From Thuidium tamariscinum (Eukaryota > Streptophyta > Bryopsida > Hypnales > Thuidiaceae), in assembly GCA_947034885.2 (NCBI GenBank), contig OX344758.2, forward strand, positions 11,745,067 to 11,809,066: a stretch of 64,000 nt of DNA. The letters run 5' to 3'. A model generated the notes under the pieces. The model was not told the origin of the DNA. It saw nothing but the letters and a program-made list of their open reading frames with translations, and did not search any database. A program made the translations under genes and the position numbers. This document shows, piece after piece, positions 32,521 through 43,282 of the stretch (within the stretch, counting starts at the first letter, position 1; each line of letters starts with the position of its first letter).

Positions 32521-34828
32521 CTTCAAAAAATCCCATATCCCATATGGGTTGGTCGACCTCCTACCTCCTCATATATATAGGGAGTTTCTCTCCTTTAAAG
32601 ACAAATAATGTTAAGGTATTGATGGTAAATGGTTAAAGATTACAGTGAGGTATAATTTCTTATGAAGTTAGTAAATGATAGCTACATCATTTTGTATCTA
32701 AAATAAAAATTGTATATAAAAGTTTCTTTGATTTCTAAAAAAACGTTAACTTTGTTTGTCAAAATTGATTGAGAAACTAACAAGAATATTGATAAGAAAT
32801 TTGACAGTGTAGTACAATTTTTCTAAGACAAAACCAAAGCAATTCCGAATAGGTTCATTTGTGGGAAAACTCAAATTAGCTTAGTGTTTTAGTTAGCTAA
32901 TGTCATTTTGTAGGTAAATTATGTTGTTAATCTTGATGTATTAGGGTATTTGGTATATTTCATCTTTTATTTAGGAATGGGAAAGGAATTCTCTTTCTAT
33001 TTTCCGTCCAATTATAAATAAAAATTTCTAACCACTAAGTCCATCTCAATCATATCTTAAAATAAATGCAAATTTAGGGTATAAACTAAGGAACCTGCAT
33101 CCACAAATCTCATACTTTGAATTCACTGAAATATATTACAAATATATTCGTTTGCAATCTGCATTTCACAATATATATTCAAACTTTGAAAATTCGGTTA
33201 AACCGAGAATTTATTGATTGTCTTTCGCAAATTTAATTTCAACATCTAAGTCGCTTTAAGCGCTAATGACTCAATTACTTTAAGTAAATGTAACACATAC
33301 CCTTTTTAGGAATTGAAAACAACTAAGGACATCGCTTTATGCAAACACGTTAACACATATATGCTTGAAACAATTTGAAGATTTCCCTTAAGGGATGTAG
33401 AATATGCTTTGCTAAATTATTTAAAGAATTTCAAATTCTTTCCTTTTCAAGGCTCCGGTCTTCATTCGACTATGTATCCTTCCATCTTTAGCTTTAAGCT
33501 TTCTCCATTTGCATCACCATGATATTTTGGAGCTTTTTAAAAAAAATTGTAATATTAATTCTAAATTATGCTTACTAAATTTTATACAACTACATATAAA
33601 TTTTAATGAAAGAATTTAAATACACATTCAAACATTCAATCATGTACTCATGTCTTCAATTGGAATACCATTTATTTAATATATAAATAATCATTCAATA
33701 TTGAGAATGTATATCAATTATTTATAATTGTTCAATGATTTCTAATGTAAACTCATGTTCCAACTCAAACCCAATCTCAATCCTTAACTTTGTTGCAAAC
33801 ATTCATGCCCATTTGTGATACAAAGATATTCCAATCCTTTAAATAAAATTAATTACCACTCACTGGATTTAAGTTTCAAAATAAAATCCAATCTCTGGAT
33901 CACTCAACTCCAAACCAATCCCTGGTTTACAAGAAGAAATTCCAATCACTGAAATTATTAATTATTAAGTCAATTCCTAACTTAATATTTTGCTCTTCTT
34001 TACTTCAAATTTTGCTTTAAGCATTTACACAAAAATTCTCTTAAAAGATAAAACATAACCAATAAACACAATTTACTCAATATAATCAAATTTCCTCTTA
34101 AAGAGATTCTCCTTTATGAAATGCTCAAGGCAAAGAATACTTGTTCATCACTTAAGTGAATATTAAATTATATTTATTCAATTTAATTGATTTGACATTC
34201 ATAAGTGTTCAAAGCAACATATCATTAAAACTGAACTTCATGCTTTAAGCAATAACCACACTATCACTTAAGTGAATATTAAAACTAAGAAAGACAACTA
34301 TGAATTTTTAAATTAATACAACAAGGAAAAAACATACAACCTCACATCACCAAAATTACAAGAGAAAACTAAAGAGAGAGAAGAATGAAAGAAGAAAGAC
34401 TATTTATCACAATTCTTCTTCAAACATCCTTTCCAATCTCTTAATAAAAACCCGTCAAAATCTACAATTGCTCAAGTCAAAAAGTCCTTTCACACTTTAA
34501 CTTCAAATATCACCACATTCACATTTAATTACTCAAAACTTTAAACATTTAACCCATTTCACACTCAAAAGAACAAAATTTAACTACAAAGTAAAATGGT
34601 CTTGATTACAGATAGACGTTGCAATATTAAGTGTATTGACAAAATGCAAAATTTCACAAGTCATGGCTGTCATTTTGGACACTATTCTGTCAAAATTTAT
34701 GTAGATTAGGGCCCATTTATTTTGTAGTGTTACAATTGAATTGTAATGTTGATCAATGCTTTTAGGTTTGAAATTGAAAAGTGTTGATTGACTAAGAATT
34801 GTAGGCTTTAGCTACAATATATGGAAAC

Positions 34829-35571
34829 GGGTGATTGCAAGAAAGGGCTGTACTATTTGGCGTCACAATCCAAGTGACTTTCATGCCATTGGTTACAACT
34901 TTTGGGGAATTAAGCCAATGTACTTGAAATTTTTATTGAAGATGGCCAACTTGATGGTAAAGAAATTCATTGTTTTTCAAAAATTTCCAAAAAAACATTT
35001 TCTAATTAAATTTTAATTTACCTCATTTGTCACACTTTGCAATTTAGGGTTTTTTAGTACTGTGGAGTATCCAAAATTAATGACGTAGACTTGAAATTTG
35101 TATGGTCTATTTATACACTAAAGATTTATAAGTTGACCAAAAATATTTTTAAAAAACATTATTGTATGTCTTCTACATTGATGCAAAGAGGGGCCCTTTG
35201 CGCATACAATTCTGAACATCAAAAATGGTTTCAAAATAATTCTTTTGAATAAATTTAATCACCATTAGTCCTTCTCGAATTGCCAATTTTTACTTTTTTT
35301 TAAATGTCTTTTTCCTATTTTTTATAAATTATTACAAAAAAAAATGTAAAAGTGCTCATTTTCAAGATATTTTGCACTTGTCTAGTTCACCTACTTAGAA
35401 AATTTTCCTTCACTTTTCCTTCATAGGGTACCTTCTTCTTCAAGAAATATACATTGAGCATATTTTTCATTTTTTCTTAAAATTATTTTTCTATTTTTAA
35501 AGTACTCCCGAAAAAAATGAGTACTATTCCAAAACGAGACAAAAAATGGGAAGCCTTTCTTGCAATCACCC
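34829..35571. mobile_element. Element with 21-bp inverted ends (GGGTGATTGCAAGAAAG)
   Basis: Left GGGTGATTGCAAGAAAGGGC (34829 on) pairs with right GCCTTTCTTGCAATCACCC (35553-35571). AAAC precedes the left end and follows the right end, a possible 4-bp duplication. The inner right end (35478-35571) recurs inverted at 63906-64000. The plus frame 34831-35016 starts inside the TIR and is not taken as a gene. Confidence 0.55.
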
Positions 35572-36438
35572 AAACATCAGAAATGATCACTTCAAGTCAT
35601 CAATATAATTTTCCTAGAGGAACTTTCTTGATTTTCATTGACACCAACTTCAAGAAAGTTTACCTCTAAACCATTTTGGATGTTTTTAGGCTTAAAATTG
35701 CTTCAAGGTACTCAAATCCAAAGCTAGGCTAAAATCTTCAAGTATATTTGTTTTTCAACAAATTCAACCACATGAACCTTTAGTTATTTTGTTGGAGTAC
35801 ACCCTCTAAAAATTTTAAAATAAAAAACCTTACCAATTGCAAGATTGTGTTGCTTAATTTCAAAATGAAAAATATTCAACACTTTCCAAATGATAGATTT
35901 CCATCTTTCAAACTTTTTTTATACAAAAATGTATAGATCCTAAAACTTCTTACTATTTAGAATATGTTGAAAAAACAAGTTGGAAATACATTTAAAAATT
36001 TCAAACAAAAATATTTCATATTGATGCTTGAAAAAATTATTATTAGAAATAAGTAGAATATGATTTAAAATACTAAATTGGAAGAATTTAGTTATGGAAC
36101 TAAAAAATAAAAATCTCAATAGTTGCAATGTTATAATAAAGAATCTACATCCACTGATCTTTATTTTTCAAAAATGAAGAATTTCAAAGTTTTCTTGGGT
36201 ACTAAATTCCATAATAGCCTGCATACTAAAACTCCTTGTAAATTTCATCTTGCCAATCAAAATAGAATGATCCAAATCTTTTCATATGTATGTAAATCCA
36301 AGAAATCAAGTTCAAGTTTTTATTTCTTAGAAAGGCAATTTTTCTTAGCTACCAAAGTATCGAGTTGAGCAACAAATTCTACATATGATGCAATAACTCT
36401 TTAACCATGTAGTCAAAAGTTATGAAAATTCTTGTGCC
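35572..36438. repeat. Dispersed repeat family F, copy 1
   Basis: About 36040-36150 matches about 63390-63510 in the same orientation, including GTTGCAATGTTATAATAAAG / GTTGTAATGTTATAATAAAT. Short frames here (35940-36128 minus, 36123-36368 plus) are not conserved as proteins. Confidence 0.45.
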
Positions 36439-37415
36439 TTAATCCCAAAGTGACAAAGAGGACAGAAAGTGTCTTCACTTAGTTTCAAGTCCAATTCAAA
36501 GTCCTATAACTTTTGCATCCAAGGTCCAAATTGAATAAAACTTGTTGGAAAAATTGTGTTCTTTCCTCTAGTTTGTGTGGTAAAATTGTCAAATGAATCC
36601 AAGTTGTCTTGATTTTTTGAAAGCCATTCAAAGGTCACAACTTCAATTTGAGTTCATCAAATTGCATTTTAGGGCTGCAACTTTGGGGCCTTGTATCTCC
36701 TTCATCCATTGCTCATTTTCAATAAAATTTGTTGGATTTTGTTTCCATTGAAGTATAGTTATTGTAGTAAAGTTTTCATGTCAATCCAAGTTCTTTTGAA
36801 TGTTTGGGAACAATTCAAAGTTCAAAATCCTGCCATTATTTGAATAGAGTGAACTTTGGCGGCTTGTTTCTTCTTCATATAGAGTCCATTTTCAATAATT
36901 CTGTTTAGAAAAGTTGCGCATAAAAGTCTAGTTTGTTTGGCTAAAATTTCATGCTAACCGAAGAATTAATGAGTGACTAACAAGCATTCTAGTAGAAGGA
37001 GGTTCTGCTTTAGATGTGTTTTTTGCAATTTTTCTTGTTGATTTTTGACATTTCAAAGTTTTTTTTGTAGACACAATCAGTCAATTGAAAGAATTTTTTT
37101 CACCAATGTATTTGTGTACTAGTTTTAAATCATTTTGTAGTATAAAGTTTTTTCATTTGAGTAGGTTTAGAAATCAAATTTCACCTCCAAATGTGTTTTT
37201 GGGAAAATTTCAGCATCCATTTTCAACACTAAAACATTATGATCTTGCAAACTATGTAGTCAAATGACTTCAAATTTTGTACATGTCATCTACAACATGT
37301 ATATTATAGGATTATACAATTGAGATTTGAATAATATGAAGACATTTAAATCCATAAAGCTTCAAAAGCAATGATGTTTTTGAACTTTAGAAATTGAATG
37401 TCACTTTGGGGTTAA
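36439..37415. mobile_element. TTAA-bounded element with CCC-type inverted ends (copy 4, carries repeat family A)
   Basis: The left end TTAATCCCAAAGTGAC pairs with the right end GTCACTTTGGGGTTAA (37400-37415), with one mismatch in 16. Length is 977 bp. The body is repeat family A with three sub-repeats (centred about 36530, 36720 and 36900), against two in the copy at 3041. It ends in the block shared with 3540-3660. Confidence 0.65.
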
Positions 37416-38012
37416 AGCTACTCCTTAACCACATATTGCGAGAAAATTTCAAAGAATTTTTTTTTTTATATTGTGAGTTGCCCAAAATCACTATTTTGCC
37501 AAAATGTTGTTTGATTCTTTAGGAATACTTTAATGTTGAACTAAGAAGATCTACTCAGAATAAATTCAATGCACAAGAGCTAATTGTAGAGTAAAAGGAA
37601 ATTCCCAATTTTTCCGTGATTTTTCAATATAATTCTCTTATTGGCTTATAACTTCAAAACTTTAGGCTTATTCCAATTGTCTAAATGCTACAGGATTTAT
37701 GTATTCCCACGTAAATTGGAGCATCTTACATGTTAGTTTAGCCTTTTCAAGGAACCCTATATTTATTTCAAGACAAAGGAAATATTGGATTTGACTCCTT
37801 AAATGAAAATTATGCACTAAAATATGACAAAACATATGACATTGGGTTGATAATTCAACAATCAAAATTTTTAATTGGGATACCATTTTTACATCTAATC
37901 CTAATTGTGCAAATATGAAACATTACATGTAGAATATCTGACCATTTTGTAACTCATGAGAGATAGGTGCAATAATGATTCAAATTAGAAATGTCATATT
38001 CCATTGCACCTA
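37416..38012. other. AT-rich non-coding sequence
   Basis: No gene or clear element end was recognised between copy 4 and the 38-kb element. Confidence 0.45.
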
Positions 38013-38616
38013 GTTTAGCCTACAGGGTTGCTATTTTGTGAGCCTGTGAGCGCGAGCTTGTGAGCCTGTGAGCGCGAGCTTGTGAGCCTGTGAGCCTGCG
38101 AGCCTACACAATTTTTTGAAGATTCCATCTAAAACTTTTGGCCAAATTTGATAAACCTTGGTAAATTTTAGTGCCTATTACCGTGGAACTATTATTGTGG
38201 ACTTGTTACCATGGTCCCTTGAATAACTTTGTTTTACCATTTATTGTACTTTGTTAGATTTTATGAAGAAAAAAATTAGTGACTAATTATAATTTCTTTG
38301 AAATCAAATGAGTTTATTTCACAAATTTAGATTTTTGTGAACATTCTCCTTAGTCTTGCTTCTTAGTACCTTGGCACCGAGGGGGATCCTACAGCCTTGA
38401 TTAAAAAAAATTATTTTTTCCCCCCACGATTGTAGAACTCCCCTCGGCCAAACAAAAAAAAAGGGTTTTTTAATACTTCCCTAATTAAAATCAGAGTAGA
38501 TTCTAATTCCTATTCATCTATCATCCTCAAAGTTTGGGAATAAATATACGGATTAGCATCAACATACTAAATAGCTTATAGTAATACGTCGAAGCTTTCC
38601 AAAGATAACCAGCCTT

Positions 38617-38766
38617 TCATTTTGAGTTGCAAAGATCAGTAAGGATTTACTCAAATCCAAGCAACTTAACGAAAATGGTATACAGTAATCATCATTTTGA
38701 GTTGCAAAGATCAGTAAGGATTTACTCAAATTCAAGCAACTTGACAAAAATGGTATACAGTAATCA
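38617..38766. repeat. 75-bp tandem duplication
   Basis: Two adjacent 75-bp units start at 38617 and 38692. Each begins TCATTTTGAGTTGCAAAGAT and ends GGTATACAGTAATCA, with only a few differences. It lies in the central, non-inverted part of the 38-41 kb element. Confidence 0.8.
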
Positions 38767-39519
38767 GTCAGAATGATTCAAGACTATGAAGACCAAAAGA
38801 CTAGATACTATTAGTGGGAGAATACTGAGAGTATTATCTCTTATTCAAATTGCAGCTTGTGATATCGATCACTCTAGCTTATACTATTCACAACGTACTG
38901 GGCATAATCTGGTGCTGGAAAAGAACTCAGGAATGTTATCATCAATATACCCACAACGCTTTGAATTCCTTGATTGAAAATGTAACAGTAAGTCACAACC
39001 GAGGCCAGGGTTAACCGTCCGTATTCCCAGCAGGAAAAAAACAGGAAATCAGCCCCAACAGGCTATCGCGAGACCTTCTGTGACCTGCAATATCATGTAT
39101 CCCGTGATCGATCCTGCACAATCGTTCTAGATCGGAGAGGACCTAATAAATTGTAGACAAACTTGAAGCATCGTCCATCCCTAGTGTAGTGTGAAGAAAT
39201 TTGAAAAGAGATTTTTTGTCGAGAGGTGGTATTCCTCACTTGTACCCATGCCAACCAGCCAACCGTTAGTTTGCCATTTGACGTGTACGAGGTGTCTTAA
39301 GAGTACCACTACTTGTTATCGTAAAATCACAAGAGCAAAAAATCCAGTCAAACACACTCCTAATGCCAAAAATTGTGGAAGCAAAATCAAAACAGATGTG
39401 TTTGTTTTGCTAAAGCATTGAGCAGAACCTGTTGACCACTGTTCTGGGACCCAAGCACCATAATCGATCAATTCAAAGCTAACTTAATTCTTTGCAAAAA
39501 TCAATCCAGAGTATTCCAC

Positions 39520-39666
39520 AGTAAAAACTAAGCAAGCTTTGTTGTTAACAATCTGTATTTGGGAATGCTCAAGGCAGCCCAAGCCTTGTTCAAAGCAAAA
39601 TATGATGGCAAGGCAGTCTGTGGTGCCTTCATGCACTCCGCCATCTACCAGCTTGTGTACGCTTAA
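39520..39666 (+). other. Possible captured gene fragment (unrecognised)
   Basis: In one plus frame between an in-frame TAA and a TAA at 39664, the sequence reads LYLGMLKAAQALFKAKYDGK followed by AVCGAFMHSAIYQLVYA. The composition (few Lys/Asn/Ile-rich stretches, GC-richer codons) is less like random AT-rich DNA than its surroundings. I do not recognise the family. It could be chance. Confidence 0.25.
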
Positions 39667-40043
39667 CAAGGAGTAAAGGCACGAAGCCCAAAATAGCCGT
39701 CAATTAGTTAATTTTTTAATTTTTGACAATTTGCTTAGCAGTTAACCAGAGGTACTCTTGCTGTCGGGGGATTAAACCCAGAAGCACCAAATGTAAATAT
39801 TTTTGATGTCTTTACAGAGTCAGTGCTTGGAAATCAATATGGTAGCTTGTACCTATGAGATAGGTCCCAAAACTTTGAAGCTCTTAATCATACTGAAAGA
39901 TATAAGCTATATTATATATAACTATAGAATCAGCATAAGAGTATACGGGTATTGGTATGGTTTTAAATATCGTATATATAATTCTTTTGAAAATGCGGTA
40001 GACTTATGAGAAGAATCCAGAATATATCCTGGAATATAAGTCT

Positions 40044-40072
40044 ATAAATAAATAAATAAATAAATAAATTTA
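40044..40072. repeat. (TAAA)n microsatellite
   Basis: About six perfect TAAA units inside the 38-41 kb element. Confidence 0.8.
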
Positions 40073-41101
40073 CAATAATAATTTTATTAGAGCCGTGGGA
40101 CTCCTCTCGGTGCCGAGGGGTACTAAAAAGTAAGACCAAGGAGGGTGTTCACAAAAATCTAGCAAAGTTTGACAAGTATTGTTTCAAGATGATAAATAAA
40201 CAACCATTGGATCAAGAAAGAAGAAATGAATCCCTTCATTGGATGAACAAGAGGATAATGAGTCAACTAATCAATAATCTTGTATAACGAAGTTCATTCT
40301 TTACAAAAGTAATCCCTATCAATAAAATATTTTTTTAAAATCTTAACTAGTTCCATTATTGATACATTAAGACAAAATTGTAGGTGCCTACATTGGCCTT
40401 TGAGAAGACCTACACTACTATAAAATACTCATGAATAAAATGAAATTTGGTGCAACTAAGTTCTTTCCATATATAATGAAACCACACAAACAAAAAAAAT
40501 TTTAAAATTTAAACAAGTCAATTGACTTAAAAATGAAGAGGGAATAATTGATGCCCTCCTATTGGCCTTGAGAAGACTTATAATGCTACAAGACATGATC
40601 AACCAAAATAAAATTTAGTGTAGCAAAGATTTTTACCAACAAATTTTCTTTCTAAAATCTAAACAACTATAATAATAATACATCTATAAAAATCATTAGT
40701 ACCTTTTCCTACGCCTCAAAAAGATCTACATTATTATAGGATAATGATCAACCAATACTTTATATTAACTTAATTCCATCTTTATTCATCTTTCATATCA
40801 ATTGAGTTCTTCATTTTTGTAATGTATATTTTTAAGTAAGATTGAAAATTAGAATCTTTATCCAATTTGAACATAAGTACAGTAATAGGTCTACGGTAAT
40901 AGGTCTACAAAAATAGGTACTAAAATTTATTAGAAATAAAAAATTTTGATTCAAATTTTAAGATGGAATCAATTTTGATGAATGAAATTAAGTTTTATAA
41001 TGCTTCTTCAAATTTTTAAGCTCTGTGCTCACAGAATCCCTGCTCTACGCTCACAGGCTCACGCTCACAAGCTCACAGAATAGCACCGCTGGTTTAGCCT
41101 A

Positions 41102-41920
41102 AATTGTGAATACAAACCAATTTGTCATTATTATATACTTCAATTCATAAACGTTTTTTAACAAACACACATAAAAAATCCACATTGCATATGAAATTGG
41201 GCTTTTCAAACCTTTGAAGGTTATATTCTAAACCTTGCACTCTTATTGTTATTTATACATACATATATAGGATAAAGTTGCCTATGACAAGCAAACTATC
41301 TATGCCAAATACTTAGAGAATTACCCATTAGGGTCTTGTATCAAATCATGACAAACCTTTTTTATTAACTAGAATTAGGACTACATTAGGTTGATTGTGG
41401 CCATCATCAATGCCTTAGGAGATGGTCCTGGAGTTAGTAGTCCCTGATATAGGATACTTACACTTTAATAGTGTAAACTCATCATAAAAAGTTATTTTTT
41501 TATTCCTTCATTCATGTCATATCTATGTTAGGAATTCTTGTAGCCATGTTAAAAGATGTTGTACTTCTTGTAGGTGGTAAAATGACCAATTGACCATCAT
41601 GGAAACACTTTTTGCTCATGTAGGGGTAGATTAGAGATTCTTTTGAGTCAATTGAATTGCACACTTTAAAAATTCATAATCTTACCCAAAAATAAAATTT
41701 TGATTGCTTCCTTCATTTCTCACATTTAACTTTGAATAATAAAAAATATGGATATTTTTACTAATGTCAACAAGGCAAACCACTCATTCTCCCTGTCATT
41801 GGCAGGTTTACCTTATACCGGCCCCGGTATAGCCTTCAAAACATTACTTGCCTCTGCAACGCAAAGGCAGTTCATTGAATTTTCAAACGTGTGGACAACC
41901 AATTAAAGTGGGAACACTGA
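41102..41920. other. AT-rich sequence upstream of gene island 3
   Basis: No gene was recognised. GC begins to rise near 41.8 kb, where ACCGGCCCCGGTATA occurs. Confidence 0.4.
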
Positions 41921-42029
41921 TTCCCATCCATGTATTCATTCCCATCCATATATAGCAGGGGTGCACATTTTTCAAAGAAAAATGTGCACCCCCCCTACAT
42001 ATGGACGGGAATGGATTCATGGACGGGAA
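41921..42029. repeat. Near-perfect long hairpin upstream of the heat-shock gene
   Basis: Left arm 41921-41972 (TTCCCATCCA twice, then GGGGTGCACATTTTT) pairs with right arm 41978-42029 (AAAAATGTGCACCCC..., then TGGACGGGAA twice) around a 5-base loop CAAAG. Few mismatches are seen over about 50 bp. It could be a young fold-back MITE or a small-RNA-producing hairpin. It lies 220 bp upstream of the main heat-shock element. Confidence 0.78.
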
Positions 42030-42248
42030 TGGGTGTTTTGCCCTTAACGTTCAAAAAAGACATGGCAGGTCTGGCTTACGTGGCTCATCCTCGTCACCTT
42101 CACGTGCCGAACCAGATGAGAGCACGATGGATGAAAGTTATACTTTCTGTCATCCACATCGACGGCGACGGTCGTGGACGGTTCTCGACTCTATTAGGCG
42201 GCGGGAGCCGGTACTGCACTGTAATGTTCTTGACCTGTCCCGATTCCC

Positions 42249-42266
42249 GAACGTTCTTGAAAGTTC
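42249..42266. promoter_or_regulatory. Heat-shock element, four perfect modules
   Basis: GAAcgTTCttGAAagTTC gives four consecutive nGAAn/nTTCn modules with perfect 5-bp phasing, the binding site for heat-shock factor trimers. It lies 309 bp upstream of the small heat-shock protein ATG. Confidence 0.92.
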
Positions 42267-42306
42267 TTCCGTCGTCTTCCACAGTGCGCTTGGCGCTTCC
42301 TTTACA

Positions 42307-42329
42307 TTCTCAAGAATTCTCGAATTTTC
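42307..42329. promoter_or_regulatory. Second heat-shock element
   Basis: TTCTCAAGAATTCTCGAATT followed by TTC contains GAAttTTC with perfect spacing (42322-42329) plus further GAA/TTC half-sites just upstream. It lies next to a possible TATA box at 42347. Confidence 0.75.
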
Positions 42330-42450
42330 CAGACACTGCAGTCGTGTGTATAAGAATTCCTTCCTCTCTGCCGATGAGCACTGCATTCCCATTCCTATTC
42401 TGTTCAGTGCTGCTGGAGCTTCTATTCCTCTGCATGAGCTGACATTGCTG

Positions 42451-42458
42451 TATATATT
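42451..42458 (+). promoter_or_regulatory. Candidate TATA box for the small heat-shock gene
   Basis: TATATATT lies about 117 bp before the ATG, which would give a leader of roughly 95 bases. An alternative GTATAAGA at 42348, closer to the heat-shock elements, would give a leader near 195 bases. Confidence 0.5.
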
Positions 42459-42574
42459 GATTACGGTCTTAGACTATTGATCAGATTACCAGTTCTGTTG
42501 GAGCAGATTGTCTCGAGCGAGCGTTTTGAGGTTGCGAGAGGATCGGTTGACTGGTGCTGAGGATTTTGATTGCA

Positions 42575-43048
42575 ATGGCGCTGTCTCTATTCGGGCGTGG
42601 AGACCACGACATTCTTGACTCGATCGCGAAAGGTGCCGTGTGGGATCCGTTCGAAGGATTCTCGGTGCTGGAGCATAATACTCCATCGCGTCAGTTCGCG
42701 CGGGATGCGCACGCGGTGGCCAACACACAAATCGATTGGCGTGAAACTCCGGAGGCGCATGTGTTCAAGGCTGATCTTCCTGGACTGACGAGGGAGGAAG
42801 TGAAAGTGCAGGTGGTGGACGGGAAGACTCTGGAGATTGGCGGGGTGAGGAAGAAAGAGGAGGTGCAGAAGGGAGACACTTGGCATCGCGTGGAGCGTGC
42901 GCGTGGGACGTTCTTGCGGCGCTTTCGGCTTCCGGAGAATACAAACGTTGACGAAGTGAAAGCACAGGTGCTGGATGGTGTTCTGACTGTGACTATTCCC
43001 AAAATGCAGAAACCAAAGCCGCAAGTTCGCCAGATCGAGATTGCTTGA
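42575..43048 (+). CDS. Class I cytosolic small heat-shock protein (HSP20, about 17.5 kDa)
   Basis: A single exon of 157 codons from ATG 42575 to TGA 43048. An in-frame GTG upstream is not a start. It is an ATP-independent holdase chaperone that forms oligomers and keeps unfolding proteins soluble in cytosol during heat stress. The N-terminal arm has the class I signature SLFGR and VWDPFEGF (residues 4-30). The alpha-crystallin domain is about 53-144, with IDWRETPEAHVFKADLPG, the WHRVERA...GTFLRRFRLPEN segment (103-122) and the GVLTVTIPK end. The C-terminal I-x-I motif that docks neighbouring subunits is IEI (154-156). No targeting peptide is present. Two heat-shock elements upstream point to heat-shock factor control. 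The gene looks intact and is the most confident in the window. Confidence 0.97.
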   Translation: MALSLFGRGDHDILDSIAKGAVWDPFEGFSVLEHNTPSRQFARDAHAVANTQIDWRETPEAHVFKADLPGLTREEVKVQVVDGKTLEIGGVRKKEEVQKGDTWHRVERARGTFLRRFRLPENTNVDEVKAQVLDGVLTVTIPKMQKPKPQVRQIEIA

Positions 43049-43282
43049 AACAGGTGGTACGCTGCTTGTGGATATGGCTTATGAGGCCATCGACCTCGAA
43101 AAGTGGGAGAGAGAGTACATTTGTGATTCTGAGAGCATGTAAAGATGCATCCACTGATGGCATTGTAATCTGCAGTTCTAATGCTACGAGCATAGGAGTG
43201 GGGCATGATTTTTGTTGGAAAATAGATACAGGTCCTTAGTTTTGAAGTACTTACTTCACTGTGTACTTGATTTTGCCTTGTG

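Larger units (their letters stand above)
30748..34729. mobile_element. Non-autonomous CACTA (En/Spm)-type element with 3-bp TTA duplication
   Basis: The left end starts CACTACAAGGGAAATGAGCC. The right end on the minus strand starts CACTACAAAATAAATGGGCC, and similarity continues for about 70 bp (shared CCTAATCTACA and GTGTCCAAAATGACA). TTA at 30745-30747 is repeated at 34730-34732. CACTA ends with a 3-bp duplication define the superfamily. No transposase frame exists in the 3982 bp, so it would need enzymes from elsewhere. A second inverted pair (about 30865-31060 with 32560-32815) and two fold-back units lie inside, plus a nested Helitron-like copy. Confidence 0.82.
38023..41091. mobile_element. 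3.07-kb TIR element with 10-bp target duplication and GTGAGC-type terminal arrays
   Basis: GTTTAGCCTA at 38013-38022 is repeated exactly at 41092-41101. The left end CAGGGTTGCTATTTTGTGAG and the right end (minus strand) CAGCGGTGCTATTCTGTGAG are inverted copies. Next to both lie arrays of GTGAGC-like units (38037-38105 and 41020-41080). Deeper arms also pair: GTGAACATTCTCCTTAGTCT (38338) with the inverse near 40160, and a CTCGG-TGCCGAGG block near 40110 with the inverse near 38380. The 10-bp duplication suits a Mutator-like element, while the CAGGG end is hAT-like. No transposase is visible. Confidence 0.75.

Noticed and set aside
38037-38105. GTGAGC repeat array considered as CRISPR-like or telomere-like repeat
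   Set aside because: There are no spacers and the unit is not a telomere repeat. It pairs with an inverted array at the other end of a mobile element with a target duplication.
39484-39669. 61-codon minus-strand frame opposite the possible captured fragment
   Set aside because: No recognisable domain, and the plus-strand frame has the more protein-like composition. Neither is strong.
41930-42442. 170-codon open frame on + upstream of the small heat-shock gene (and an overlapping 159-codon frame)
   Set aside because: It covers the hairpin and the heat-shock elements, has no domain, and long frames are expected in this GC-richer promoter. Treated as non-coding.
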